A stretch of 64,000 nt of DNA from Lachnospiraceae bacterium (GCA_015057025.1 SVFD01000004.1:209720-273719), one strand, 5' to 3'; shown: positions 28,202 through 37,360, counted from the first letter of the stretch. The notes: generated by a model from the sequence alone, not told the origin. Numbers and translations: made by a program.

Positions 28202-28243
28202 TAAAACAGCATATAACACTTTGTCAACTGTTATATGCTGTTT
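28202..28243 (-). promoter_or_regulatory. Promoter and palindromic operator of the gntR operon
   Basis: AAACAGCATATAAC (28204-28217) and GTTATATGCTGTTT (28230-28243) are a 14-bp perfect inverted repeat. On the minus strand the loop holds TTGACA (28222-28227), with TATACT 18 bases further at 28198-28203. The operator arms therefore flank the -35 box, with one arm in the spacer. It could also form a hairpin ending the upstream fructokinase transcript. Confidence 0.82.
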
Positions 28244-28263
28244 ATTTTAAATTTTTTAATTTT

Positions 28264-29244
28264 TTACTTTTTTTGCATGTCCTCTAATGTAGGATACGAA
28301 GGAATTGCTCCCTTCTTCTGCACGCTGATTCCGCAGAATGCATTGGCAAATTTCAAGTATTCTTCTAATTTTTCTTTACTGATTTCTTCCAGCGAATCTA
28401 CACTCACACCGTCTTTATGCAAACACCAAAGGAAGGCTCCGATAAAACCATCTCCTGCACCCGTGGTATCCACTGCTTTAACTTTGGCACAGGATACGGC
28501 TGCATTTGTCCTCTTTGTAAAAGCCTTAGCGCCTTTTGCACCTTCAGTATAAATTACTAATTTCACGCGACCAACAAACAAATTCTCCAAAGCCGCATCT
28601 ATATTGCTTTCACCGGTAATGCTTTCTAATTCTTCATCAGATATTTTAACAATATCAGCCAACGGAATAAATTCCTTTACAGTCTCAATCATTTGCTTCG
28701 CATCTTTCCACAACGCCGGTCGTAAATTCGGATCAAAGCTTACAATCGCTTCATTCGCTTGCGCGTACCAAACTGCACGACGATGAGCTTCCTTCATTGG
28801 AAAATCTCCCAACGATACAGAACAGAAATGCAAAGCATAAGCATCCGCAAACCAATCTTCCTTTACACCATCCGCCTCAAACAACATATCTGCTCCGGGA
28901 TTTCGGTAAAAGGAAAACTCACGATTACCATCTTCTTTTAAGGCTACAAATGCAAGGGAAGTATTCGCCCTATTAGTTCTCTTGACGTAGTTGCTACCAA
29001 TTCCGGCATTCTTGAAAACTTCCAGAATTTTATCACCGAACCCATCCATGCCAAGTTGGGTAATCATCTCGCTTCTTCCACCTAATTTCGTAAAAGCTCC
29101 GCAGACATTAGCGGGTGCACCGCCTACTGCCGGAAGAAAAGCATTGACATCTTTAATTGCTCCGCCCGAACAGTCCGGTATAAAATCAATCAAAGCCTCG
29201 CCAATGGCAATCAATTTTTTATTCTGAATATTATTGCTCTGCAT
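28264..29244 (-). CDS. scrK: Fructokinase, PfkB family
   Basis: The 326-residue PfkB/ribokinase-family kinase has GEALIDFIP near the N-terminus, GGAPANVCGAFTKLGG (about 40) and the C-terminal catalytic signature VDTTGAGDGFIGAFL with the catalytic Asp near residue 264. It should phosphorylate the fructose made by the adjacent GH32 enzyme. Its ATG lies 14 bases inside the end of the GH32 gene with GGAGGTGG ahead of it, so translation is coupled. Specificity for fructose is inferred from context and family. Confidence 0.9.
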   Translation of the reverse strand: MQSNNIQNKKLIAIGEALIDFIPDCSGGAIKDVNAFLPAVGGAPANVCGAFTKLGGRSEMITQLGMDGFGDKILEVFKNAGIGSNYVKRTNRANTSLAFVALKEDGNREFSFYRNPGADMLFEADGVKEDWFADAYALHFCSVSLGDFPMKEAHRRAVWYAQANEAIVSFDPNLRPALWKDAKQMIETVKEFIPLADIVKISDEELESITGESNIDAALENLFVGRVKLVIYTEGAKGAKAFTKRTNAAVSCAKVKAVDTTGAGDGFIGAFLWCLHKDGVSVDSLEEISKEKLEEYLKFANAFCGISVQKKGAIPSYPTLEDMQKK

Positions 29245-30715
29245 TTGTCAAATCCACCTCCATAGCTTTCATTTTCCAAAGCTTTGCGTGATTACATCCT
29301 TTTATGTTTAATGTAGTACGCATTGTATCCTTTGGGAAATATCTTGTGGTAAAAACACACTCTCCATCATTAATATATATTTCCAGCATGGAAACATCTT
29401 TTAAAATACGGATATTGCGAAGTACTTCTATTTTTGCCTTGTGTACCTTACGTCCGCAACCGCTGTTATTTGAAAATTCTAAAATAAATATACCTCGTTC
29501 CCAAGATAAAAGAATATCCTCCGACAGTTGAATTTCTTTCCTTTCCATATTGCTTCCGTCTGCCTGATGTTTCAAAACTTCTGCATTCAAAAGCTTATCA
29601 TTTACTAAATCTTGTGAATACATAATTTCTATATCAAACATATCGGCGCTCACTTCTGTCACTCCGTCCGTCAATTCCTGCACGTCATAACGCAAGGCTT
29701 TTAATTCTTCCACCGGATATTGCCTGATAACACCATTTGCTAACTTCAATTCCCTTGGAACCGTCAAAGAATGCTGCCACCCCTCTTCAATAATTGGTGT
29801 GTTTCGATATTCTTTATCCATCTCAGACACACCGCCCCAGCCGAAAAGAATACGACGTCCGTCAGGTGCAAGAAATGTTTGAGGCGCATAGAAATCAAAA
29901 CCTTTGTCCAATTCGTAAAATTCATTGATGCATAAAATTTTAGCGGAAGCTCCTTCCTTTGCATCCGCTGCAATCCAGTATCCGGCATGATGGGGATTCT
30001 GGTATCGATACTCTTCCCTTTTCACACCTTGCGGACAACATATCAACACCTGCTGCCCATCCAGTTCAAACAAATCCGGACACTCCCACATAAAGCCAAA
30101 GTCTTCATCGGAAGTGATTTCTTCTTTTAATGTCCAAGTCATTTTATCTGCGGAAATATAATGAAGAATTGCTCCCTTATCATCTTTTTTCCGACCGCCT
30201 AAAACCATGTGATAGGTATCTGCTTCTTTCCATACCTTAGGGTCACGCACATGGCAGGTATAATCCACAGGATAATCATTATTTGTTAAAAGTAACTTTT
30301 TTTCACTAAAATGTATTCCGTCTTCACTGTACAAATAAATTACGTTAGCGCCGCGCCCCGTATGAATATAATCATAGTCTCCCTCTTCTTCCACATTACC
30401 GGTATAAAAGAGTTCCAGCAAACCATCCCCGGTAAAAGCGCAACCCGAAAAAGCACCATTTCTGTCCCAGTCACAATCACTCTTAATCGCAATGCCTTCG
30501 TATTTCCATTGCAATAAATCCGGTGACGTATAATGTCCCCAGTATCTCTCATAATTACAAGGGCCGGAGGGTGCATACTGAAAGAACACATGATAAAGAC
30601 CTTTATAAAAACATAATCCGTTGGGATCATTCATCCACCCGGTGGGTGGCATCAGATGAAATTTTAATCGATATTTCCCATCGTCTCTGTCATATTTTAT
30701 TTTCGATTTACCCAT
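29231..30715 (-). CDS. GH32 beta-fructosidase (sucrose / sucrose-6-phosphate hydrolase)
   Basis: The 494-residue enzyme has the GH32 motifs WMNDPNG (nucleophile Asp30), FSGCAF, RDPKVW (transition-state Asp) and WECPDLF (acid/base Glu), followed by the C-terminal beta-sandwich. There is no signal peptide, so it acts inside the cell. I chose the ATG at 30715; an in-frame TTG at 30736 would overlap the GGAG site. No sucrose PTS or permease gene is adjacent, so it is unclear whether the substrate is phosphorylated. It lies upstream of and overlaps the fructokinase gene. Confidence 0.93.
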   Translation of the reverse strand: MGKSKIKYDRDDGKYRLKFHLMPPTGWMNDPNGLCFYKGLYHVFFQYAPSGPCNYERYWGHYTSPDLLQWKYEGIAIKSDCDWDRNGAFSGCAFTGDGLLELFYTGNVEEEGDYDYIHTGRGANVIYLYSEDGIHFSEKKLLLTNNDYPVDYTCHVRDPKVWKEADTYHMVLGGRKKDDKGAILHYISADKMTWTLKEEITSDEDFGFMWECPDLFELDGQQVLICCPQGVKREEYRYQNPHHAGYWIAADAKEGASAKILCINEFYELDKGFDFYAPQTFLAPDGRRILFGWGGVSEMDKEYRNTPIIEEGWQHSLTVPRELKLANGVIRQYPVEELKALRYDVQELTDGVTEVSADMFDIEIMYSQDLVNDKLLNAEVLKHQADGSNMERKEIQLSEDILLSWERGIFILEFSNNSGCGRKVHKAKIEVLRNIRILKDVSMLEIYINDGECVFTTRYFPKDTMRTTLNIKGCNHAKLWKMKAMEVDLTNAEQ

Positions 30716-30745
30716 TAAACGCCGTCTCCGTTTCAAATATTTTAT

Positions 30746-30889
30746 CTAGAAAAACCAACCAAACCCAAAGCCGAAATCCATTGCTATTACAGCACCTATT
30801 ACGAGGAAAATGGTTATAATAGTTAAAACGATTACTCCCGGTTTGGTATATATGAAATTTTTCTTTTCCTTTTGTTCATGTTCCGCCAT
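30746..30889 (-). CDS. 47-residue single-helix membrane protein
   Basis: A short reading frame encodes a charged N-terminus (MAEHEQKEKKNF), one hydrophobic helix (about 18-38, GVIVLTIITIFLVIGAVIAM) and a Gly/Phe tail (DFGFGFGWFF). It lies just ahead of the GH32 gene and after the DUF6440 terminator. An AGG-containing weak ribosome site precedes the ATG. The amphipathic design, basic and acidic head plus clean helix, argues for a real small membrane protein; the function is unknown. Confidence 0.6.
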   Translation of the reverse strand: MAEHEQKEKKNFIYTKPGVIVLTIITIFLVIGAVIAMDFGFGFGWFF

Positions 30890-30956
30890 TTTGATACCTG
30901 CCTGTCAATTTTAACTAATTCATATAGATTTACTATACAATATTTAACAAATAAAA

Positions 30957-30988
30957 AAAAGAACAAGCTTCTTTAAACTTGTTCTTTT
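30957..30988 (-). terminator. Terminator after the DUF6440 gene
   Basis: AAAAGAACAAG (30957-30967) pairs with CTTGTTCTTTT (30978-30988); on the minus strand it ends in a run of T. It lies just after the DUF6440 stop codon. Confidence 0.88.
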
Positions 30989-31013
30989 CTTAATCCTTTA
31001 TATAGCTATATTT

Positions 31014-31208
31014 TTAGCATTCTTCCGCAGATACAACCGGCTTTCCTTCTGCATCCACAAGTACAGTTAATCCGCCGGCGTAACCACTTTTAATCCAGAG
31101 ATAATTTACTCCGGTTTCCTTGTCGACAATTACCTGTATCAAACCGGAATCCGAAAGTTGAGCTCCTTCTTTTTCTTTTACAATAAATCTGTCTGCTTTT
31201 TTACCCAT
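31014..31208 (-). CDS. DUF6440-like small protein
   Basis: The 64 residues have the pattern RFIVKE-x-IVDKETGVNYLWIKSGYAGGLTVLVDAEGKPV, which I recognise as the DUF6440 family of small proteins of unknown function. It has its own AGGAGGAGAAT ribosome site and terminator. Nothing around it suggests a role. Confidence 0.7.
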   Translation of the reverse strand: MGKKADRFIVKEKEGAQLSDSGLIQVIVDKETGVNYLWIKSGYAGGLTVLVDAEGKPVVSAEEC

Positions 31209-31267
31209 ATTCTCCTCCTTATATTGTATGTAAACATAGCCTTACATAATATTGTAATATTATTATA

Positions 31268-31462
31268 TCATTCTTCCCAGAATAATTCATCTAACGTCTT
31301 CCCAAGAGTTTTACAAATCGCAAGACACAGATTAATGGTTGGATTGTAATCACCCTTCTCTATGGCATTGATGGTCTGCCTTGACACTCCTACCTTATCT
31401 GCCAAATCCTGCTGTGACATATCAAGGGCAGCACGGGCAGATTTCAGTCTTAAATTTTTCAT
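31268..31462 (-). CDS. XRE-family helix-turn-helix regulator
   Basis: The 64-residue protein is a single HTH_3 domain (KSARAALDMSQQDLADKVGVSRQTINAIEKGDYNPTINLCLAICKTLGKTLDELF), of the YozG-like minimal type. I chose the ATG at 31462, with AAGGAAGAGTAGC ahead; longer in-frame starts run into the upstream gene. It starts one base after the stop of the membrane protein gene, so the two are coupled, and it likely controls that gene. Confidence 0.9.
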   Translation of the reverse strand: MKNLRLKSARAALDMSQQDLADKVGVSRQTINAIEKGDYNPTINLCLAICKTLGKTLDELFWEE

Positions 31463-31463
31463 G

Positions 31464-32474
31464 CTACTCTTCCTTTCCGTCTTTGATTTGCTTAAGCAGC
31501 AAAACAATAAACACAACAATAAACATCAAAGAACAGAACAAATTCGTGCTACGGAATGTGAAAGCTCCGTTTTCCATAATAACACCGGCAAATATGTTTC
31601 CGATTCCTATTACCAGATTTAATGCACCAATAAGACCAAACATAATCAATAAACTTTTACGATTCTCATTTAACGCAAAGTATCCGTCATTCCAAATACA
31701 ATAACTTGCAAATACTGAAACTCCAACTATGATACTTGCCGTCATAGCCACTTCCATGTTACTGAATAAGGGAATTTCAAGAATCTTCAAAAACAATAAT
31801 ACCGCATTACTAATCATAAGAGTAAAGAAGCCATACTTGAAACCTCTACCTCTTACCAGTTCCTGACGCTCATCAAACTGATTTTTTGTCTCGTCCCCCT
31901 TCTTGGTTATTGCAAGTAAAATAGCCACCACCAATAGTCCGATTGCAAACCCGATAACAACTGCTACTTTAAAACCAATACCCAAATCCGAGGCTTCTTC
32001 CAAGCCTATGCTATAATTTGTAGTCCATGTACCATTTTCTTTATACTCATAAAAATCGTCACCTGCTTCATCAATACCATGCTCTGCAAGAAACTGATTC
32101 ATTGATTCAGCATTTGTAAGATACGTCACTTCAACATTATAAGTCCCTGCCTGTAATTCCATAGGAACGGATTCCGCAAGACATCCTTCTGCGGTACAGG
32201 CAAACACAATATCACCCTCAGAAGATGTCACACTCATGCCGGTAACCATTCCCGGCTCTCCCATCCATTCATAACGCCAATAGTATTCCCCGCCTTCTTC
32301 TACCACAAACTCTTTACTTTCTCCTGCCGGATTAGGCGCTCCGTCTTCTACGTTCACTGTTCCGGTAAAGCTAAGTTCCTTTGCCGGAGTATCTGTAATA
32401 ATCATAGCCACACCCAACGCTATTAAGACAAAAATCAAAATGCTGCATACTATAATGGTGATTTTCTTTTTCAT
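31464..32474 (-). CDS. Multi-helix membrane protein with secreted N-terminal domain
   Basis: The 336-residue protein has an N-terminal helix (about 5-28), an extracytoplasmic domain of about 135 residues (GEYYWRYEWMGEPGMVTGMSVTSSEGD), then five more helices from about 170. The C-terminal part includes QFDERQELVRGRGFKYGFFTLMISN, seen in small Firmicutes membrane proteins paired with minimal XRE regulators. I chose the ATG at 32474 (GAGGAGAATAAAAGA ahead); the in-frame extension to 32588 lacks a site. The function is unknown. Confidence 0.7.
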   Translation of the reverse strand: MKKKITIIVCSILIFVLIALGVAMIITDTPAKELSFTGTVNVEDGAPNPAGESKEFVVEEGGEYYWRYEWMGEPGMVTGMSVTSSEGDIVFACTAEGCLAESVPMELQAGTYNVEVTYLTNAESMNQFLAEHGIDEAGDDFYEYKENGTWTTNYSIGLEEASDLGIGFKVAVVIGFAIGLLVVAILLAITKKGDETKNQFDERQELVRGRGFKYGFFTLMISNAVLLFLKILEIPLFSNMEVAMTASIIVGVSVFASYCIWNDGYFALNENRKSLLIMFGLIGALNLVIGIGNIFAGVIMENGAFTFRSTNLFCSLMFIVVFIVLLLKQIKDGKEE

Positions 32475-32715
32475 TCTTTTATTCTCCTCTTTCAGTAAAC
32501 TCATCCTGCATCTTTTACAAAAATAGCTTTCGGTCTCGAAGTCATCTCTTTGTAACATCACCTTATCACTCGCCTTACTTTTTGTCAAGTATATTTTACA
32601 TTTTATTTTCTTAATTTGACATTTGTGAATTATGTCAACTTATTGTCTCATGTTGAATTTCAAAAAAAGAACCTCTTAACAAGAGGTTCTTACATAGCTT
32701 CTTATCCTAATATTC

Positions 32716-34131
32716 TTATTTCTTACCTTCTTCTTTCTCCAGCTTATCCAATACCTTTTTATAAGGCATCAGCATACCTTCATTCATTTTATTACCCATC
32801 TTCGTCTTAATCTTCTTATTGGACAATATCATACCCACAAGGTACATTCCCATGATGGTTCCTTTCTTCTTTTGCGGAAAGTCATACTGCTTGTGTTTTT
32901 TATAAAATTTGTGATCCGCCCTCATCATTCCCCGCATCATATAAATTAAATCACGGAAAATTTTCATGCCGCCCACGCCTAAGAAATTCTGGGGTTGCAC
33001 GTAACTGTGCTCAAGTGCATATTCCAAGGTAGCAGCCAATTCATCAATTTCCCTATCCGGATTATACTCATTGGTTGCCACGCCTGCCAGGAAATTATGG
33101 CCAACCTCAGCACGACCCTCAATTATCATGCGAAGATTCTCTTCCCGGCTGTAGTGTCCGTTCACCAAATAACCAAAAGGCATTCCCATAGTCACAGTAC
33201 GATGTCCGTTGCAAAACTGTCTGTCATCATACATTTTAAAACGTGCACCCATGGAATGGTCTTTTATCGTAAACGCATATACAATGGCATCTCCTGTCTG
33301 AATATTATTTCGAAGATACTCATCAAAACCATCCTTGTAAATACATTTGCCATCTGTTGCACAGTTAAAACAACTTATACAGCCGCCTTTTAAAGGATAT
33401 TCTCTTATATTGACCACTTCAGTTAATCCTTTAAAAACTTTGCAAAAACGGGAAATCATATCATTTAATGCCTTGTTTTCAGGTTCACAGTCGGTTACAA
33501 TTACTACTTTTTTACTACATATATTAAAGGCAACGTCACCATTCCTGTTTTCTGCATCCGTACATTCAAACTTTTCCCCGACACTGTTCTTCACTGGCAC
33601 TGTTGTCGCTACCAATGGTTTTAAATCTGCTGCCACAGGGACCCTTTCATACTTGTCCTGTTGTACACACCAAAGAAAATATCGGAAGAATTGTTCCGCT
33701 TCTTTTTGTCCGGATTCTTTCGTTAAATCATCCATATTGGCGGACAATCCTTTTACATACTTTAACCCTAAATCCTGACAATTCTCCATGACATAGCGGT
33801 GAGCAGTTACATCATAAAAATGCATCGAAGTACTTAACTGAGTCGCAAACTTTCCTTTTACCTCTATTCCGTTTTCTTTCCATAATTCAAAAAATCGGTG
33901 CAATTGGCAGGGTGCTATGAAAGTATATACCGGATAACTGAATAAAAAAGCATCCGCAGATTGTAAGACCTTAGCCGCTTCCGAAAAATCTTTCTCCAGA
34001 GCCTTAATTTTGGCTCCCACGTTTAATATTTCAAATTCTATTTCCGGAAATTTTTTCTGCCAAAACAATACAGTCTGTAAAGTTACACTGTAATCGCCTT
34101 TGGGACTTCCGTTTAAAACTGCTATTTTCAT
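32716..34131 (-). CDS. Flavodoxin-fold NAD(P)H-dependent oxidoreductase-like protein
   Basis: The 471-residue protein seems to hold two flavodoxin-like modules in tandem. The first opens with MKIAVLNGSPKGDYSV, a phosphate-binding loop; the second starts near residue 200 (KVVIVTDCEPENKALNDMISRF) and includes C-ISCFNCATDGKC, a cysteine cluster seen in iron-sulfur flavoproteins. The C-terminal 100 residues are basic. I chose the ATG at 34131, preceded by GGAGGTTTTAT; the in-frame extension to 34272 runs into the divergent gene. The redox partner is unknown. Confidence 0.75.
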   Translation of the reverse strand: MKIAVLNGSPKGDYSVTLQTVLFWQKKFPEIEFEILNVGAKIKALEKDFSEAAKVLQSADAFLFSYPVYTFIAPCQLHRFFELWKENGIEVKGKFATQLSTSMHFYDVTAHRYVMENCQDLGLKYVKGLSANMDDLTKESGQKEAEQFFRYFLWCVQQDKYERVPVAADLKPLVATTVPVKNSVGEKFECTDAENRNGDVAFNICSKKVVIVTDCEPENKALNDMISRFCKVFKGLTEVVNIREYPLKGGCISCFNCATDGKCIYKDGFDEYLRNNIQTGDAIVYAFTIKDHSMGARFKMYDDRQFCNGHRTVTMGMPFGYLVNGHYSREENLRMIIEGRAEVGHNFLAGVATNEYNPDREIDELAATLEYALEHSYVQPQNFLGVGGMKIFRDLIYMMRGMMRADHKFYKKHKQYDFPQKKKGTIMGMYLVGMILSNKKIKTKMGNKMNEGMLMPYKKVLDKLEKEEGKK

Positions 34132-34216
34132 ATAAAACCTCCATGCTCCGATAATGAATAAATAATCCGTTCCTTTTCTACATATACTATACCAAAAACT
34201 TCTTACGAGGTACGAT

Positions 34217-34750
34217 ATGAATCCCACATACACATCCGCAGAACGAAAGCGAATCAAAACTGCTGAACTCATTGCCTTTATTATAGCCTCTATTTTAGGT
34301 GTACTTTTTCATTTTGTATATGGATGGACCGGTGAAATACGCATCATCGGTTTCTTTGTTCCCGTAAATGAATCTATTTGGGAACATCTCAAACTTGTCT
34401 TTTATCCTATTGCCTTAGTATCCGTGGCAGAATATTACCTTGCAGGTATACGTCCGGATAATTTCCTTTGTATCAAAATACGTTCAATTTGGATTGGTAT
34501 GATTAGCACCGTTATCATTTTCTATACTTATGTAGGCGTATGGGGCAATACTGTTGAGTGGTTGAATATCGTAGTATATTTTCTCGCCATGGGAATCGCT
34601 TATTGCTTCAGTTGCAAACGTCTGATACATCCTGAACAAACCCAAAATACTCCGGTTCTTTGCGCCCTCAGTTTTGCAGCTGTCGCAATTCTTTTTATGA
34701 TTTTCAGCCTTTATCCGCCTTCCATCGGTATATTCACAGTTCCTTCATAG
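34217..34750 (+). CDS. DUF6512-like membrane protein
   Basis: The 177 residues have five predicted membrane helices and the motif GFFVPVNESIWEHLKLVFYPIALVSVAEY, which fits the DUF6512 family. It is divergent from the flavodoxin-type gene, with 85 bases between the start codons, so the two may share a promoter region. An ACGAGGTACGAT site precedes the ATG. The function is unknown. Confidence 0.72.
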   Translation: MNPTYTSAERKRIKTAELIAFIIASILGVLFHFVYGWTGEIRIIGFFVPVNESIWEHLKLVFYPIALVSVAEYYLAGIRPDNFLCIKIRSIWIGMISTVIIFYTYVGVWGNTVEWLNIVVYFLAMGIAYCFSCKRLIHPEQTQNTPVLCALSFAAVAILFMIFSLYPPSIGIFTVPS

Positions 34751-34774
34751 TTCACTTTCTTTAATCAAACTTTT

Positions 34775-34800
34775 CCCCCAATGCCTTTACACATTGGGGG
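34775..34800. terminator. GC-rich hairpin between converging genes
   Basis: CCCCCAATG (34775-34783) pairs perfectly with CATTGGGGG (34792-34800). It lies between two converging genes, where a terminator is expected, but neither strand has a strong T run. Confidence 0.45.
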
Positions 34801-34820
34801 ATTCATCATTACTTACCTTT

Positions 34821-36683
34821 TCATTCTATCTTTCGACTGTCAAAAAACATAAATGAATCAATAGTATCCAAAATATCTCTAAACGTATCTCTATCCGCTA
34901 CATCGATATATTTCTTTAGAATTTCATTTTCTTTTTCACCACGATAACGTCCGTAAAAAATATCAAATAAGTTATGTCCTCTGCCATAGATTAATATTGT
35001 CTCAAGGTTACGCTTAATATCTTCTTTGGAACGAATGTTAATACCTGTTTTTTCCCTCATTCTTACAAAACTCTTAATCCGGTACAAATACTGATTATAT
35101 TTATCAAACAGAATCTCATAAAAAGCTTCTTCATTCTCGATAACACCAATCTTCGCCATTACCTTCGGATTCAAAAAATAATTTTCAAAAGAATAGTATT
35201 TTAAAATTAAAACATTCTTCTCCTGCACCCTGGGTAATGCACCGGTATCCTGTTTCTCCCGGTTTGCGTAGTATGTGCACAGCTGCTCTTTTAATTCATC
35301 AGCATCCTTACCGTCACCGTCACGAATCATTAAGAAATGATCTTTTAAATACAACTGATTCATATATTTTAAATTAGCATAGGTTCGGATATTGGTACAA
35401 CTGTTGGTCGCCACAATAGCAATACGTTGTAAATTACCTTCACTGTCATAAACCTCTGAATAATACTTATTCAAAAGTAAAGGCAATCGGTTTCTGTCCT
35501 GCTTACCTTCCACAATGAATACAAAACTTACATTCATAAAATCATTAGCACTAAAGCCCAAATCATCCAGAATCCGCCCGATATCATTCTGTTCGCGAAT
35601 AACAGGGCAACCTTCTGCATTCAATTGCACCTGCTTAATATGTTTCTTACTGAAGTTAAAAATCATAGTCGGCGAATGCGTTGAAAAAATTACCTGATTC
35701 TTCTCGGATAATTTATACAAGGTCTCACTGGCAGTCTTCTGCAATTCCGGATGCAGAAACAACTCCGGATCCTCCATCATTAGAATGCAGGGAAGTTTCT
35801 CTTCTTCCTGCATGTAGGTTTCCAACAGCGACAAAATATAAATGCTTTTCATACCTTCACTCATGTCATGAATGGATTCCGGAATATCGCTGTTTTCACG
35901 ATAGCGTACCACTTCCACATCCATAAGTGCCGACATATCCACATTCATCTGAGTAACCAATTGGTCTCTCTGCCCGGAATTTCTGCGAAAACACTGATTC
36001 ATCCGTTCCATGAAGTCATCACTGTCCAAATGAAGCATTTTATACTCCAGAAGCTTTTCTGTCTCAAATACCGTTAATTCACTGACAGCTTTTTTCTCAA
36101 TTTTTCCCATGCACTGAAAACAGGTATTACATTGCCTGCTTTCATCAAACATACACTTATTTTCTGCCAATGCATTAATCGTCTTCTCGCGAATACCTGT
36201 ACGCAGAATGTCATTTTCTATTTCTTCAATATCTCTGCGATGATCAATATAATAAATCTTAGGTAAAATCAACGGAATATACTCATTGTCTTTTTTGATA
36301 CCATCACTGTAACGTATTTTTCCTTCCTTATTGGCTACAAAAGTAAAAGTAAGCAAGCCATCTTTATAAGAAGGAAATTTCTCGCAAAAATCCTGATAAA
36401 AAAGCTCGTATTTTTTGAAACGGCTGATGGTCCCCTGTCTGTGCAACAGCGTAAGTGCTTCATCAGATAAAGACATTTTGACTGTAATTTCAATATTATT
36501 GCTTACCTCATTAAAATGTTTCGGCAATACTTCCTTCTGTCCGCATGCAGTAAGAATCGCATCCAGAATGGCAGTTTTACCTACACTGTTTTTTCCGATA
36601 AAAATACAGGCATTTTCCATCTGTTTGATTTCAAGTTCTTTGATAAATTTATAATTTTTTATCTTTAACGATTCTATCTTCAC
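34821..36683 (-). CDS. OLD-family ATPase-TOPRIM nuclease-like protein
   Basis: The 620-residue protein has an ABC-type ATPase head with Walker A GKNSVGKT (about 30-37), a signature DMSEGMKSI, Walker B MMEDPELFLHPEL and H-loop FSTHSPTMIFNF. A TOPRIM domain follows (FIVEGKQDRNRLP; RDGDGKDADE). A Cys cluster C-x2-C-x2-C near residues 183-189 is inserted in the ATPase arm. The start is a GTG at 36683, preceded by GGGAGGGG. OLD proteins include phage-defence nucleases, and stand-alone class 1 members are of mostly unknown role. No helicase partner (class 2) is adjacent. Confidence 0.85.
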   Translation of the reverse strand: MKIESLKIKNYKFIKELEIKQMENACIFIGKNSVGKTAILDAILTACGQKEVLPKHFNEVSNNIEITVKMSLSDEALTLLHRQGTISRFKKYELFYQDFCEKFPSYKDGLLTFTFVANKEGKIRYSDGIKKDNEYIPLILPKIYYIDHRRDIEEIENDILRTGIREKTINALAENKCMFDESRQCNTCFQCMGKIEKKAVSELTVFETEKLLEYKMLHLDSDDFMERMNQCFRRNSGQRDQLVTQMNVDMSALMDVEVVRYRENSDIPESIHDMSEGMKSIYILSLLETYMQEEEKLPCILMMEDPELFLHPELQKTASETLYKLSEKNQVIFSTHSPTMIFNFSKKHIKQVQLNAEGCPVIREQNDIGRILDDLGFSANDFMNVSFVFIVEGKQDRNRLPLLLNKYYSEVYDSEGNLQRIAIVATNSCTNIRTYANLKYMNQLYLKDHFLMIRDGDGKDADELKEQLCTYYANREKQDTGALPRVQEKNVLILKYYSFENYFLNPKVMAKIGVIENEEAFYEILFDKYNQYLYRIKSFVRMREKTGINIRSKEDIKRNLETILIYGRGHNLFDIFYGRYRGEKENEILKKYIDVADRDTFRDILDTIDSFMFFDSRKIE

Positions 36684-36835
36684 TGCTACCCCTCCCATCA
36701 TATTTCCATTATAGAATCACACGTTTCCTACGTCAACGATTCCTTATATATAAAATGCGCCATGTGCAATTTTAGTATTTTTTCTTTTAAAAATAGTTAT
36801 TTTTATACATATTTTACAAAAAATTTATTTTTTGA

Positions 36836-36866
36836 TTGACAAAAAATTATTTTTGAATATTATGAT
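36836..36866 (+). promoter_or_regulatory. Promoter for the DUF4854 lipoprotein gene
   Basis: TTGACA (36836-36841) and TATGAT (36861-36866) are separated by 19 bases; TTATGA at 18-base spacing is an alternative. The region is very AT-rich, which may help activity. Confidence 0.6.
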
Positions 36867-36907
36867 ATTGTACGTAAACATATAATTTTGAAAGGGGAAT
36901 TATCCTA

Positions 36908-37315
36908 ATGAAAAAGAGATTAGTAATTTTATTCGCTGCAATGGCTATGGTACTCAGCTTAGTAGCTTGCGGAAAGCCTGCTACTGTTGAAGAATACTAC
37001 ACACAGCCTATCGTAAAACAGGCTTTGGATGCCGAAATCGATTCACTGAAAAATGATAGCACATCTGTTTATTCAGATCTTGGCTACTCTGTAGAAGGTA
37101 ACACTTTTACATACTGGTTCCAGTTTGCTACTCAGATTGAAGATGTTGAAACAGCAGCTACCCAGCTTGAAGCTGCTATGACTGATGAAATGATGAGCGG
37201 TATCGTTGCTGACGTTGAAACTGAATGCGGTGTAACAGGAATTACCTGTGAATACATCTACTACAATGCAGATGGTACAGTAATCTATCAGGATTCTTAC
37301 TCAACTGAACAGTAA
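36908..37315 (+). CDS. DUF4854-type lipoprotein
   Basis: The 135-residue product has a lipoprotein signal with lipobox LVAC (Cys21) and a small secreted domain (VEEYYTQPIVKQALDAEIDSLKNDS, EMMSGIVADVETECGVTGITCEYIYYNADGTVIY) that I recognise as DUF4854, common in Clostridia. It is a single-gene unit with its own promoter and a strong terminator. The function is unknown. Confidence 0.82.
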   Translation: MKKRLVILFAAMAMVLSLVACGKPATVEEYYTQPIVKQALDAEIDSLKNDSTSVYSDLGYSVEGNTFTYWFQFATQIEDVETAATQLEAAMTDEMMSGIVADVETECGVTGITCEYIYYNADGTVIYQDSYSTEQ

Positions 37316-37328
37316 TTTAAGCAATTCA

Positions 37329-37360
37329 AATCCCCGGCGGATATCCGTCGGGGATTTTTT
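37329..37360 (+). terminator. Terminator after the DUF4854 gene
   Basis: AATCCCCGGCGG pairs with CCGTCGGGGATT with an ATAT loop and one G-U pair, followed by TTTTTT. Confidence 0.92.

Noticed and set aside
31464..32588. Longer N-terminus of the membrane protein from 32588
   Set aside because: The extension has no ribosome site, and its sequence is not typical of a protein start, while a good site precedes the ATG at 32474.
34131..34272. Extended start of the flavodoxin-type protein
   Set aside because: It runs through the divergent gene's start codon and lacks the MKIAVLNGSPKG opening at the right place.
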